In this document: positions 1 to 6,478 of the stretch, one piece after another
How positions within the stretch are numbered: position 1 is the first letter of the stretch
How the letters are laid out: each line of letters opens with the position of its first letter
Origin: an uncultured Ruminococcus sp.
Lineage (GTDB): Bacteria; Bacillota; Clostridia; Lachnospirales; Lachnospiraceae
NCBI GenBank assembly: GCA_934359255.1
Contig: CAKRLG010000004.1
Span: 62,001 to 126,000 of the forward strand
Length of the DNA stretch: 64,000 nt
Direction of reading: 5' to 3'
The notes under the pieces: generated by a model
What the model was told of the DNA's origin: nothing
Seen by the model: only the letters and a program-made list of their open reading frames with translations
Databases searched by the model: none
Program-made: the position numbers and the translations under genes

Positions 1-146
1 ATGGAATAGTGGAAAACAGAAATATAATATGCAGAAATATATAGAATCATGATATAATGAGTGAAAGAGAGTCAGAGGGAGCAAACGAAGTTTGTTCATC
101 GGGAGCGGCTTAAAAGTAAAAGAAATCAGGCGGGGGAAACAGGAAA

Positions 147-1499
147 ATGGGACAGAAATTATATTTGGAATGTTATTCGGGAATCAGCGGAGATATGACA
201 GTTGCAGCACTGTCCGGTCTTATGAAAGACCGGACACCGCTGTTTTGTGTGCTGGATCATATGCCGGTGGAAGGATTTTCTTATGAATTAAAACAGGTGA
301 AAAAGTCAGGGATCGATGCCTGGGATTTCCGGGTAAAACTGGATGCGGAGCATGAAAATCACGATCACGATATGGAGTATCTTCACGGACACAGCCATAC
401 GCATGACCATGATCATCATCACGACCATGAGCATTACCATGATCACATACATACAGACGACCATCATCATGATCCGGCGCAGATGGAAGTGATACATACA
501 CAGGAAGATACTGGACATGAGGAGCATCACCATCATCATCACGAACATCGCGGACTGGGAGATATTTTCCCGATCATTGACCGGTGTGATATGACGGATA
601 CGGCGAAAGAACTGGCAAAAGATATTTTCCTGATTCTGGCAAAAGCGGAGGCGAAGGCACACAATGTACCGGAAGATCAGGTGCATTTTCATGAGGTGGG
701 AGCCGTGGATTCTATCGTGGATATTGTTGCAGCTGCGGTCTGTATGGACAGTTTGCAGGTGGATGGCGTGATCGTTCCGTTTCTTTGTGAGGGAAGGGGA
801 ACCGTGCGCTGCCAGCATGGCATCCTTCCGGTTCCGGTTCCGGCAGTTACCAATATTATTCAGGACAGCGGTCTGAAACTCAGGATGACACAGGTGGAAG
901 GAGAACTGGTAACTCCGACCGGAGCAGCTTTTGCGGCAGCAGTCCGCACAGAAGAAACACTTCCGGAGACATTTCGCATCCTCAATGTGGGAATCGGCGC
1001 CGGAAAACGCAAATATGAGTACCCGGGTATCCTTCGCGCGATGCTGATCGAGACGGAAGAGAAACAGGAAGATAAGATCTGTAAACTGGAAGCCAACATC
1101 GATGACAGTACCGGTGAACAGCTTGGCTATGTTCTCGGCGCACTGATGGAAGCCGGCGCAAGAGATGTCCATTACACCCCTGTATACATGAAGAAAAATC
1201 GTCCGGGGTGGCAGCTGAATGTGATCTGTATGGAAGAAGACAGAGAAAAACTGGAAAATATCATCTTCCGGGAAACTACAACCATCGGGATCCGCAGACA
1301 GAAGATGGACCGAACGGTGCTTCGGAGAAGAAAAAAGACGGTGCTGACGCCTTACGGGGAGGCGGAAGTGAAGATCTGTGAGAAAGATGGTATGAAAAAA
1401 GTTTATCCTGAGTATGAATCGGTGGTACGGCTCTGCAAGGAGAGTGGGGCGGCATTTCAGAAGATTTTCGACAGTGTGAAAAAGACGGTAGAAGAATAA
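147..1499 (+). CDS. larC: LarC, nickel-insertion protein for the nickel-pincer nucleotide cofactor
   Basis: 450-residue LarC-family protein, which inserts nickel into the pyridinium dithiocarboxylate mononucleotide to make the nickel-pincer cofactor of lactate racemase and related enzymes. The N-terminus carries the family motif LECYSGISGDM (about 7-17). A His-rich insert at about residues 68-135 holds some 28 histidines and probably binds or stores nickel. It is one continuous frame; some lactobacilli split larC by a programmed frameshift. The ATG follows a purine-rich GGGGGAAACAGGAAA stretch. A possible -10 (TATAAT, 53-58) lies upstream without a convincing -35. larB is about 11 kb downstream; no larA or larE is in the window. 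Cytosolic. Confidence 0.93.
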   Translation: MGQKLYLECYSGISGDMTVAALSGLMKDRTPLFCVLDHMPVEGFSYELKQVKKSGIDAWDFRVKLDAEHENHDHDMEYLHGHSHTHDHDHHHDHEHYHDHIHTDDHHHDPAQMEVIHTQEDTGHEEHHHHHHEHRGLGDIFPIIDRCDMTDTAKELAKDIFLILAKAEAKAHNVPEDQVHFHEVGAVDSIVDIVAAAVCMDSLQVDGVIVPFLCEGRGTVRCQHGILPVPVPAVTNIIQDSGLKLRMTQVEGELVTPTGAAFAAAVRTEETLPETFRILNVGIGAGKRKYEYPGILRAMLIETEEKQEDKICKLEANIDDSTGEQLGYVLGALMEAGARDVHYTPVYMKKNRPGWQLNVICMEEDREKLENIIFRETTTIGIRRQKMDRTVLRRRKKTVLTPYGEAEVKICEKDGMKKVYPEYESVVRLCKESGAAFQKIFDSVKKTVEE

Positions 1500-1567
1500 A
1501 AAACAGAGACATTTTGGATAGATGAGTTTCTGAAGATGAAGATTTTACTATAGAGTGCCGAAACCCA

Positions 1568-1752
1568 GCAAGAGGAAGGCGGAGCCAGGGTGGCACGACA
1601 CTTTGTGGGCGGTTAGGGCAAGCTTTAAGATCCGACGCTTACGTAGGCTTTCGCGAGGGTCAGCTGACCCTCGTGAACTATAGCCGAAGTTAGCGGCTAG
1701 CTTAAAGTTGCCCTGCCCACGTCGTGCCACCCTGGCTCCGCCTTCCTCTTGC
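1568..1752. repeat. Hairpin element A, copy 1: shared core with 32-nt locus-specific inverted arms
   Basis: Perfect 32-nt inverted arms (1568-1599 and 1721-1752) enclose a 121-nt core. The core is the reverse complement of those at 20116-20396 and 39378-39497 and is itself partly palindromic: its ends pair (GTGGGC with GCCCAC, GGGCAA with TTGCCC) and its centre holds CGAGGGTCAGCTGACCCTCG, a 20-nt palindrome. Arm sequence is unlike that of the other copies, but length is the same. Complementarity stops at both arm boundaries. It lies between larC and the dtxR-type gene. No ORF of substance is present. Not an IS: no transposase and no obvious target-site duplication. Confidence 0.85.
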
Positions 1753-1771
1753 GTCCGTATACAGACAAACT

Positions 1772-1812
1772 AAAAAAGAAGCCAACCTTAAAAAAATAAA
1801 AGGTCGACTTCT
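1772..1812 (-). terminator. Intrinsic terminator of the DtxR-type gene
   Basis: Read on the minus strand, AGAAG..ACCTT pairs with AAGGT..CTTCT with a short internal mismatch, followed by a run of six T. It sits 20 nt past the stop codon of the gene at 1833-2201. Confidence 0.7.
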
Positions 1813-1832
1813 AAATTTCGATTTCTCAACAC

Positions 1833-2201
1833 TTACGACAGCACACCCACATGCTTCTTAATAGCCTCGAAACTCTCCTTACTGATCACGTGCTCCATCT
1901 TACATGCATCTTCTGTTGCGATCTCTTCCGGTACCCCCAGATGCATCAGCCAGGTAGAGAGCAGTTCGTGCCGCTCATAAATCATGTCTGCAATCTCTTT
2001 TCCGGATTCGGTAAGATATATGAATCCGGCATCAGTGACTGTAATATGCTGATGTTCTCTCAGGTGCTTCATTGCCACACTTACACTGGATTTTTTATAA
2101 CCTAATTCAGTGGCGATATCTACGGAACGAACAACAGGAAGTTTTTTACTCAGTATCAGAATCGTCTCCAGATAATTTTCTGCTGATTCATTTTTTGCCA
2201 T
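1833..2201 (-). CDS. DtxR/MntR-family metal-dependent repressor, probable iron sensor
   Basis: 122-residue repressor with an N-terminal winged helix (about 1-65) and a dimerisation/metal-binding domain; the C-terminal SH3-like domain of long DtxR proteins is absent. The metal motif reads C100-K-M-E103-H104. DtxR/IdeR iron sensors have Cys-x-x-Glu-His here, whereas Bacillus MntR has Glu in place of Cys, so iron sensing is the better inference. The start at 2201 is chosen because GGGGG lies 8 nt upstream; ten more codons are open upstream but lack a good site. It is divergent from feoA with about 300 bp between them, and is the likely repressor of feo. Confidence 0.88.
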   Translation of the reverse strand: MAKNESAENYLETILILSKKLPVVRSVDIATELGYKKSSVSVAMKHLREHQHITVTDAGFIYLTESGKEIADMIYERHELLSTWLMHLGVPEEIATEDACKMEHVISKESFEAIKKHVGVLS

Positions 2202-2425
2202 ATTACAAACCCCCTTCATGAACAATTCCACTAAAAATGACTAAAAGAAAAGCAGCTGTTCAGAAGATCCTCGCTGTGATACAAAACACTGAACAGTTAC
2301 CATCAAGTATAGATAAGTATAACATAATTATTACAAAAATTCAACTGACAAACATGTTTTTCCATGGGAAAACCTATAAATAGTAATTAGAAAAGTACTT
2401 ATTGAAAAAAAATTCCAACAAGTAC

Positions 2426-2454
2426 TTGACATCTAATAAGCATTAGCATATACT
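2426..2454 (+). promoter_or_regulatory. feo promoter with an operator-like palindrome in the spacer
   Basis: TTGACA (2426-2431), 17-bp spacer, TATACT (2449-2454). The spacer contains CTAATAAGCATTAG (2433-2446), a 5+5 inverted repeat of TTAG/CTAA character like DtxR/IdeR boxes. A repressor bound there would block RNA polymerase directly. Confidence 0.75.
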
Positions 2455-2507
2455 AACACCAGTAAGGAACAACATTGATATGTTCACAATGAAGAAAAGA
2501 GGTTGAT

Positions 2508-2720
2508 ATGATGCCGTTATCTATGCTAAGACCAGGAGAAACTAACACAATCAAAAAGGTTGGAGGAAAAGAAGAAACAAGAAAATTCCTTGAGAATCTT
2601 GGATTTGTAACTGGAGGAGAGGTTACGGTCGTGTCTGAAATCGAGGGAAACCTGATCGTGAATGTGAAAGATTCACGTGTGGCCATCGGAAAAGATATGG
2701 CAAACCGCATCATGGTATAA
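2508..2720 (+). CDS. feoA: FeoA-family protein, first copy
   Basis: 70-residue FeoA, a cytosolic SH3-like protein thought to bind and modulate the FeoB ferrous-iron channel. Family pattern is visible: LRPGE near the start, LGFVTGGEVTVV in the middle, and a C-terminal GKDMANRIMV. Two ATG codons are adjacent (2508, 2511); AAGAGG at 2497-2502 suits either. First gene of the feo operon and about 55 nt after the promoter -10. A second FeoA follows after 34 nt, an arrangement common in clostridia. Confidence 0.9.
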   Translation: MMPLSMLRPGETNTIKKVGGKEETRKFLENLGFVTGGEVTVVSEIEGNLIVNVKDSRVAIGKDMANRIMV

Positions 2721-2754
2721 GCAGGCGGATTATCAAGGAAAGAGGGAGAATGTT

Positions 2755-2976
2755 ATGAAAACTCTGAAAGAGATTGCTGTTGGACAGACAGTCACAGTAA
2801 AGAGATTGCATGGTGAAGGCCCTGTAAAGAGAAGAATCATGGACATGGGTATCACCAAAGGCGTAAGCGTATTCGTTCGTAAAGTGGCACCACTGGGTGA
2901 TCCGGTAGAAGTGACGGTAAGAGGATACGAACTGTCTCTTCGCAAAGCAGATGCCGAAATGATAGAGGTTGAATAA
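2755..2976 (+). CDS. feoA: FeoA-family protein, second copy
   Basis: 73-residue FeoA paralogue with the pattern LKEIAVGQTVTVKRL, RRIMDMGITKG and a C-terminal RGYELSLRKADAEMIEV. This copy carries the canonical MG(I/L)TKG segment that the first copy replaces with LGFVTGG, so the two may form a heteromeric partner for FeoB (inference). The start at 2755 has GAGGGAG about 8 nt upstream; the longer frame from 2677 would overlap the first feoA. Confidence 0.9.
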   Translation: MKTLKEIAVGQTVTVKRLHGEGPVKRRIMDMGITKGVSVFVRKVAPLGDPVEVTVRGYELSLRKADAEMIEVE

Positions 2977-2992
2977 TTTTTTTGCCTGTGCG

Positions 2993-3006
2993 TTAGTAAA
3001 AACTAA
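2993..3006. promoter_or_regulatory. Inverted repeat in the feoA2-feoB gap, possible second metal-regulator site
   Basis: TTAGT-AAAA-ACTAA lies in the 105-bp gap before feoB. Its TTAGT/ACTAA half-sites resemble the CTAAT/ATTAG palindrome in the feo promoter. It is also inside a weaker outer stem (CTGTGC / GCACAG, about 2985-3020), so an RNA hairpin is an alternative reading. Confidence 0.4.
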
Positions 3007-3081
3007 TGAAAGATAGCACAGACCAAAAATTAGTAGGAATGTAAAACAACATTTCAACAAATAAGAAAAAGGAGCAAAAAA

Positions 3082-5223
3082 ATGTCAGTGAAAATTGCAT
3101 TAGCAGGTAATCCTAACTGCGGTAAGACAACATTGTTTAATGCGCTGACCGGTTCCAATCAGTTTGTGGGTAACTGGCCGGGCGTAACAGTGGAGAAAAA
3201 AGAAGGTAAATTAAAAGGCCATAAAGATGTGACGATTATGGATTTACCGGGTATTTATTCCCTGTCTCCATACACTCTGGAAGAAGTCGTAGCCAGAAAC
3301 TATCTGATCAATGAAAGACCGGATGCGATCATCAACATTGTAGATGGTACGAATATCGAACGTAACCTGTATCTGTCCACACAGATCATGGAACTGGGTA
3401 TCCCGGTTGTTATGGCTGTCAACATGATGGATCTGGTAGAAAAAGCGGGTGACAAAATACATACTGACAAACTGAGCAAACTGTTAGGATGCGAGGTTGT
3501 GGAAATTTCCGCGCTGAAAGGTACCGGAATCCAGAAAGCAGCTGAGAAAGCAATAAGTCTTGCCGAGAGAAAGAAAGAAGTTACAGCGGTACATGAGTTT
3601 GACAGCAAAGTGGAAGATGCGATCACAGCTGTAGGAACGATGCTTGGCATGGATATTCCGGAAGCACAGAAGAGATTCTTTGCGATCAAACTTCTGGAGA
3701 AAGACGACAAGATCAAAGAACAGATGAAACAGGTTCCGGATGTATCCAATGAGATCAAAGCTCTGGAAGATGCATTTGATGATGATACCGAAAGTATTAT
3801 CACCAATGAAAGATATGTATACATTTCTTCCATTATCGGAAAATGCGTAACCAAAGGTCAGAAGGGCGGAATGACCGTATCCGATAAGATTGACCGTATC
3901 GTGACCAACCGCTGGCTGGCCCTGCCGATCTTCGCAGCTGTTATGTTTATTGTTTACTATGTATCGATTACAACAGTCGGTGCATTCCTGACAGACTGGA
4001 CCAACGATGTGCTGTTTGGTGAGATCATTCCTCCGGCTATCGAAAAACTGCTGGTAGCTGTTAACTGTGCTGACTGGTTACAGGGACTGATCCTTGACGG
4101 TATCGTAGCCGGTGTCGGTGCGGTACTTGGTTTCGTACCACAGATGCTGGTACTGTTTATCTTCCTGGCTTTCCTGGAAGGCTGTGGATACATGGCCCGT
4201 GTAGCATTCATCATGGACCGTATCTTCCGCAAATTCGGTCTTTCCGGAAAATCCTTCATCCCGATGCTGATCGGCTCCGGTTGTGGTGTGCCTGGTATCA
4301 TGGCATCCCGTACCATCGAAAGCGACAGAGACCGTAAGATGACAATCATGACAACAACCTTTGTTCCTTGTGGAGCAAAACTGCCGATCATTGCCCTGAT
4401 CGCAGGTGCATTCTTTAATAACGCAGGATGGGTAGCATGGAGTGCTTACTTTGTAGGTGTTGCAGCTATCATCTGCTCCGGTATTATCTTAAAGAAAACA
4501 AAAATGTTTTCCGGAGAACCTGCTCCGTTCGTTATGGAGCTGCCGGCTTACCATATGCCAACCGTTGGCAATGTACTGAGAAGTATGTGGGAACGTGGCT
4601 GGTCATTTATTAAAAAAGCTGGTACAATTATTCTGTTATCTACCATCGTTCTGTGGTTCCTGATGAGCTTCGGCTGGGTAGACGGAAAATTCGGTATGCT
4701 GGATGCAGAACAGTTAAATGACAGTATCCTGGCATCTATCGGTAACGTGATCGCTCCGATCTTTGCTCCTCTGGGCTGGACAAAAGCCGGTGAAGGATGG
4801 AAGATGGCAGTTGCTGCAATCACCGGTCTGATCGCAAAAGAAAACGTAGTAGCTACCTTCGGTATGCTGTTCGGTTTTGCAGAAGTTGCAGAAGATGGTT
4901 CTGAGATCTGGGGTAACCTGGCACAGGTTATGACTCCGATCGCAGCTTACGGATTCCTGGTATTCAACCTGTTATGTGCACCATGCTTCGCAGCAATGGG
5001 AGCTATCAAACGTGAGATGAATAATGCAAAATGGTTCTGGTTCGCTATCGGATATCAGTGTGGCCTTGCTTATATCGTATCCCTGTGTATCTATCAGTTT
5101 GGTATCCTGTTTACAGGTGGTGGATTCGGACTGTGGACAGTAGTTGCGGTTGTACTGCTGATTGCATTCCTGTACATGCTGTTCAGACCTTATAAAGAAA
5201 GTAAATCATTGAAAGTTGCGTAA
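3082..5223 (+). CDS. feoB: FeoB ferrous-iron transport GTPase
   Basis: 713-residue inner-membrane Fe(II) transporter. The N-terminal G domain has G1 GNPNCGKT (9-16), G2 around VGNWPGVTVE, G3 DLPG, and G4 NMMD, followed by a GDI helical region (about 170-260). The membrane part carries the two Gate motifs with conserved Cys (MLIGSGCGVPGIMASRT and the region around NLLCAPCFAAMGAIKRE) and ends in the FeoB C-terminal helices. Full length for the family. A small Cys-rich protein follows after 38 nt. Regulation is probably by the feo promoter, with possible extra control at the TTAGT inverted repeat just upstream. Confidence 0.97.
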   Translation: MSVKIALAGNPNCGKTTLFNALTGSNQFVGNWPGVTVEKKEGKLKGHKDVTIMDLPGIYSLSPYTLEEVVARNYLINERPDAIINIVDGTNIERNLYLSTQIMELGIPVVMAVNMMDLVEKAGDKIHTDKLSKLLGCEVVEISALKGTGIQKAAEKAISLAERKKEVTAVHEFDSKVEDAITAVGTMLGMDIPEAQKRFFAIKLLEKDDKIKEQMKQVPDVSNEIKALEDAFDDDTESIITNERYVYISSIIGKCVTKGQKGGMTVSDKIDRIVTNRWLALPIFAAVMFIVYYVSITTVGAFLTDWTNDVLFGEIIPPAIEKLLVAVNCADWLQGLILDGIVAGVGAVLGFVPQMLVLFIFLAFLEGCGYMARVAFIMDRIFRKFGLSGKSFIPMLIGSGCGVPGIMASRTIESDRDRKMTIMTTTFVPCGAKLPIIALIAGAFFNNAGWVAWSAYFVGVAAIICSGIILKKTKMFSGEPAPFVMELPAYHMPTVGNVLRSMWERGWSFIKKAGTIILLSTIVLWFLMSFGWVDGKFGMLDAEQLNDSILASIGNVIAPIFAPLGWTKAGEGWKMAVAAITGLIAKENVVATFGMLFGFAEVAEDGSEIWGNLAQVMTPIAAYGFLVFNLLCAPCFAAMGAIKREMNNAKWFWFAIGYQCGLAYIVSLCIYQFGILFTGGGFGLWTVVAVVLLIAFLYMLFRPYKESKSLKVA

Positions 5224-5261
5224 GAAAAGTCTGATCTGACTTTAAGAAAGGAGACCTTTGC

Positions 5262-5402
5262 ATGGGAACAGTAGTTGTTGGCGCGGTTCTGGTTGGTGTG
5301 GTGGCACTCATCGTCCGCAGTATGGTAAAAGATAAAAAGAACGGCAAATCACTGCAGTGCGGTGGTGACTGTGCACATTGCGGAGGACATTGCAGCCATT
5401 AA
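5262..5402 (+). CDS. FeoB-associated Cys-rich single-pass membrane protein (46 aa)
   Basis: Small gene directly downstream of feoB. One N-terminal hydrophobic helix (TVVVGAVLVGVVALIV, residues 3-18) is followed by a basic stretch (KDKKNGK) and a Cys/His cluster: CGGDCAHCGGHC, four Cys plus two His near the C-terminus. This matches the small FeoB-associated Cys-rich membrane proteins of clostridia, thought to bind or hand over Fe(II) beside FeoB. The start has AAGGAGA 7-9 nt upstream. Its role as an iron donor or acceptor is inferred from position and Cys content. Confidence 0.88.
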   Translation: MGTVVVGAVLVGVVALIVRSMVKDKKNGKSLQCGGDCAHCGGHCSH

Positions 5403-5430
5403 AGGTACTATTTGGAGGTGTTGACTTTAA

Positions 5431-5856
5431 TTGCAGAAAGAGCCAAAGAGTATCATAATTTCAAAATTAAGAGAGCGTGGCTGCCGGATTACCCGGCAGC
5501 GGCGCATCATCCTCGATATTATTCTGGATGAGGACTGCTCTTGTTGCAAGGAGATTTATTACAAGGCCTGCAAACAAGATTCCAGTATCGGTGCCGCAAC
5601 CGTGTACCGCATGGTGAATACATTAGAAGAAATCGGAGTGATCAGCCGGAAAAACATGTATAAATTTACCGGCAGTGATGGTGACGAAGAATTAGAATGT
5701 GTTCCCTGTTGCAGAATGGAACTGGATGACGGCACGGTGCTTCAGCTTTCTGACAGAAAGTTCCGTCAGGTACTGACCTGTGGACTGGAGAGCTGCGGTT
5801 ATATGACTGGAAAAAGAATTGTAAAATACACGAACAATCCCGGACAGGCCTCCTAG
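5431..5856 (+). CDS. Atypical Fur-family regulator at the end of the feo operon
   Basis: About 141 residues. The N-terminal winged helix matches Fur (RITRQRRIILDIIL, then IGAATVYRMVNTLEEIGVISR). The C-terminal half departs from the family: the usual His-rich HHHxxCxxCG segment is missing, replaced by ELECVPCCRMEL, with a CSCC cluster earlier (about 36-40) and further Cys near residues 115-121. Metal sensing, if any, would use different ligands. It begins with TTG at 5431, with GGAGG about 12 nt upstream; no in-frame ATG competes. It is 28 nt after the Cys-rich gene and its 3' end overlaps the operon terminator. A feedback regulator of iron uptake is plausible but unproven. Confidence 0.75.
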   Translation: MQKEPKSIIISKLRERGCRITRQRRIILDIILDEDCSCCKEIYYKACKQDSSIGAATVYRMVNTLEEIGVISRKNMYKFTGSDGDEELECVPCCRMELDDGTVLQLSDRKFRQVLTCGLESCGYMTGKRIVKYTNNPGQAS

Positions 5857-5872
5857 CCCCGGGATTGTTTTG
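5833..5872 (+). terminator. Intrinsic terminator of the feo operon
   Basis: AACAATCCCGG (5833-5843) pairs perfectly with CCGGGATTGTT (5859-5869) and is followed by T residues. The stem overlaps the last codons and stop of the fur-like gene. Confidence 0.85.
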
Positions 5873-5890
5873 ATTTACGCGAGCAACGAG

Positions 5891-5919
5891 CCAAAGTCCG
5901 TGCTTGCACGAGACCTTGG
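5891..5919. repeat. Imperfect hairpin in the gap before the P-type ATPase operon
   Basis: CCAAAGTCCGTGC pairs with GCACGAGACCTTGG around a two-base loop with small bulges. It lies in the roughly 250-bp stretch 5857-6109, which otherwise holds only the feo terminator and the promoter at 6041-6068. Possibly a REP-like sequence; function unknown. Confidence 0.4.
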
Positions 5920-6040
5920 CAACTGCCGCGATAACTTGAGAAACTCACAGAGCGTGTTTCTCGTAGCTGCATTGAATAGCAGCAATTAATCCGGCAAAAC
6001 GGTCTTAATTGAGAAAAAATATCATTAAAGAAGAAATAAC

Positions 6041-6068
6041 TTGAAGATTATTTCTGAGACGATATAAT
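6041..6068 (+). promoter_or_regulatory. Promoter for the small acidic protein / P-type ATPase pair
   Basis: TTGAAG (6041-6046), 16-bp spacer, TATAAT (6063-6068), about 40 nt before the start codon at 6110. Its position excludes the longer in-frame ATG at 6071, which would fall at the transcription start. Confidence 0.65.
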
Positions 6069-6109
6069 AGATGATAAACAAAATTTTCATACACAAAGGA
6101 GAGAGTATT

Positions 6110-6430
6110 ATGGCAAACATTTTAAAAAATTTTGACGCAAAAAAAACAGGTATTTTCGCAGGTGGTGTACTGTTTGGCACTGCAGGAATCAAAATTCTTG
6201 CCAGCGATGATGCAAAAAAATTCTATGCAAACTGCACAGCAGCAGTTCTGCGCGCGAAATCCTGTGTAATGAAAGTGGTAACATCTGTTCAGGAAAATGC
6301 AGAAGATATTTATGCGGAAGCACAGCAGATCAACGAAGAACGTGAAGCAAAAGCAGCTGTTGTAGAAGATGAAGAAACAGAAGAAACAAAAGAGACAGAA
6401 GAGACAGCAGAAGATTTTACAGAAGAATAA
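6110..6430 (+). CDS. Small acidic-tailed membrane-associated protein (DUF6110-like) paired with P-type ATPase
   Basis: 106 residues. A short hydrophobic stretch near the N-terminus (TGIFAGGVLFGTAGIKIL, about 11-28) could be a membrane helix; a helical middle follows, and the tail is strongly acidic with EE-T repeats (about 82-106). It resembles small Firmicute proteins found beside heavy-metal P-type ATPases, some annotated DUF6110; I cannot confirm the family here. The start at 6110 has AAGGAGAGAG 8 nt upstream and fits the promoter. It lies 48 nt before the ATPase, so it is probably cotranscribed and may assist it. Confidence 0.75.
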   Translation: MANILKNFDAKKTGIFAGGVLFGTAGIKILASDDAKKFYANCTAAVLRAKSCVMKVVTSVQENAEDIYAEAQQINEEREAKAAVVEDEETEETKETEETAEDFTEE

Positions 6431-6478
6431 GTTGGGCGTGTCCCAAGTTCAAAACTTACACAAGGACAGTGTTATTCA

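Noticed and set aside
306..1172. 288-codon open frame with Met/Val/His runs on the minus strand
   Set aside because: Produced by the His-codon-rich part of larC read backwards.
1548..1730. 60-codon open frame inside hairpin element A copy 1
   Set aside because: Lies across both palindrome arms with no homologous frame preserved in copies 2 and 3.
5857..6109. tRNA or small RNA gene in the gap before the P-type ATPase operon
   Set aside because: Only a short imperfect hairpin is present; no cloverleaf, TTCGA-type loop or own terminator.
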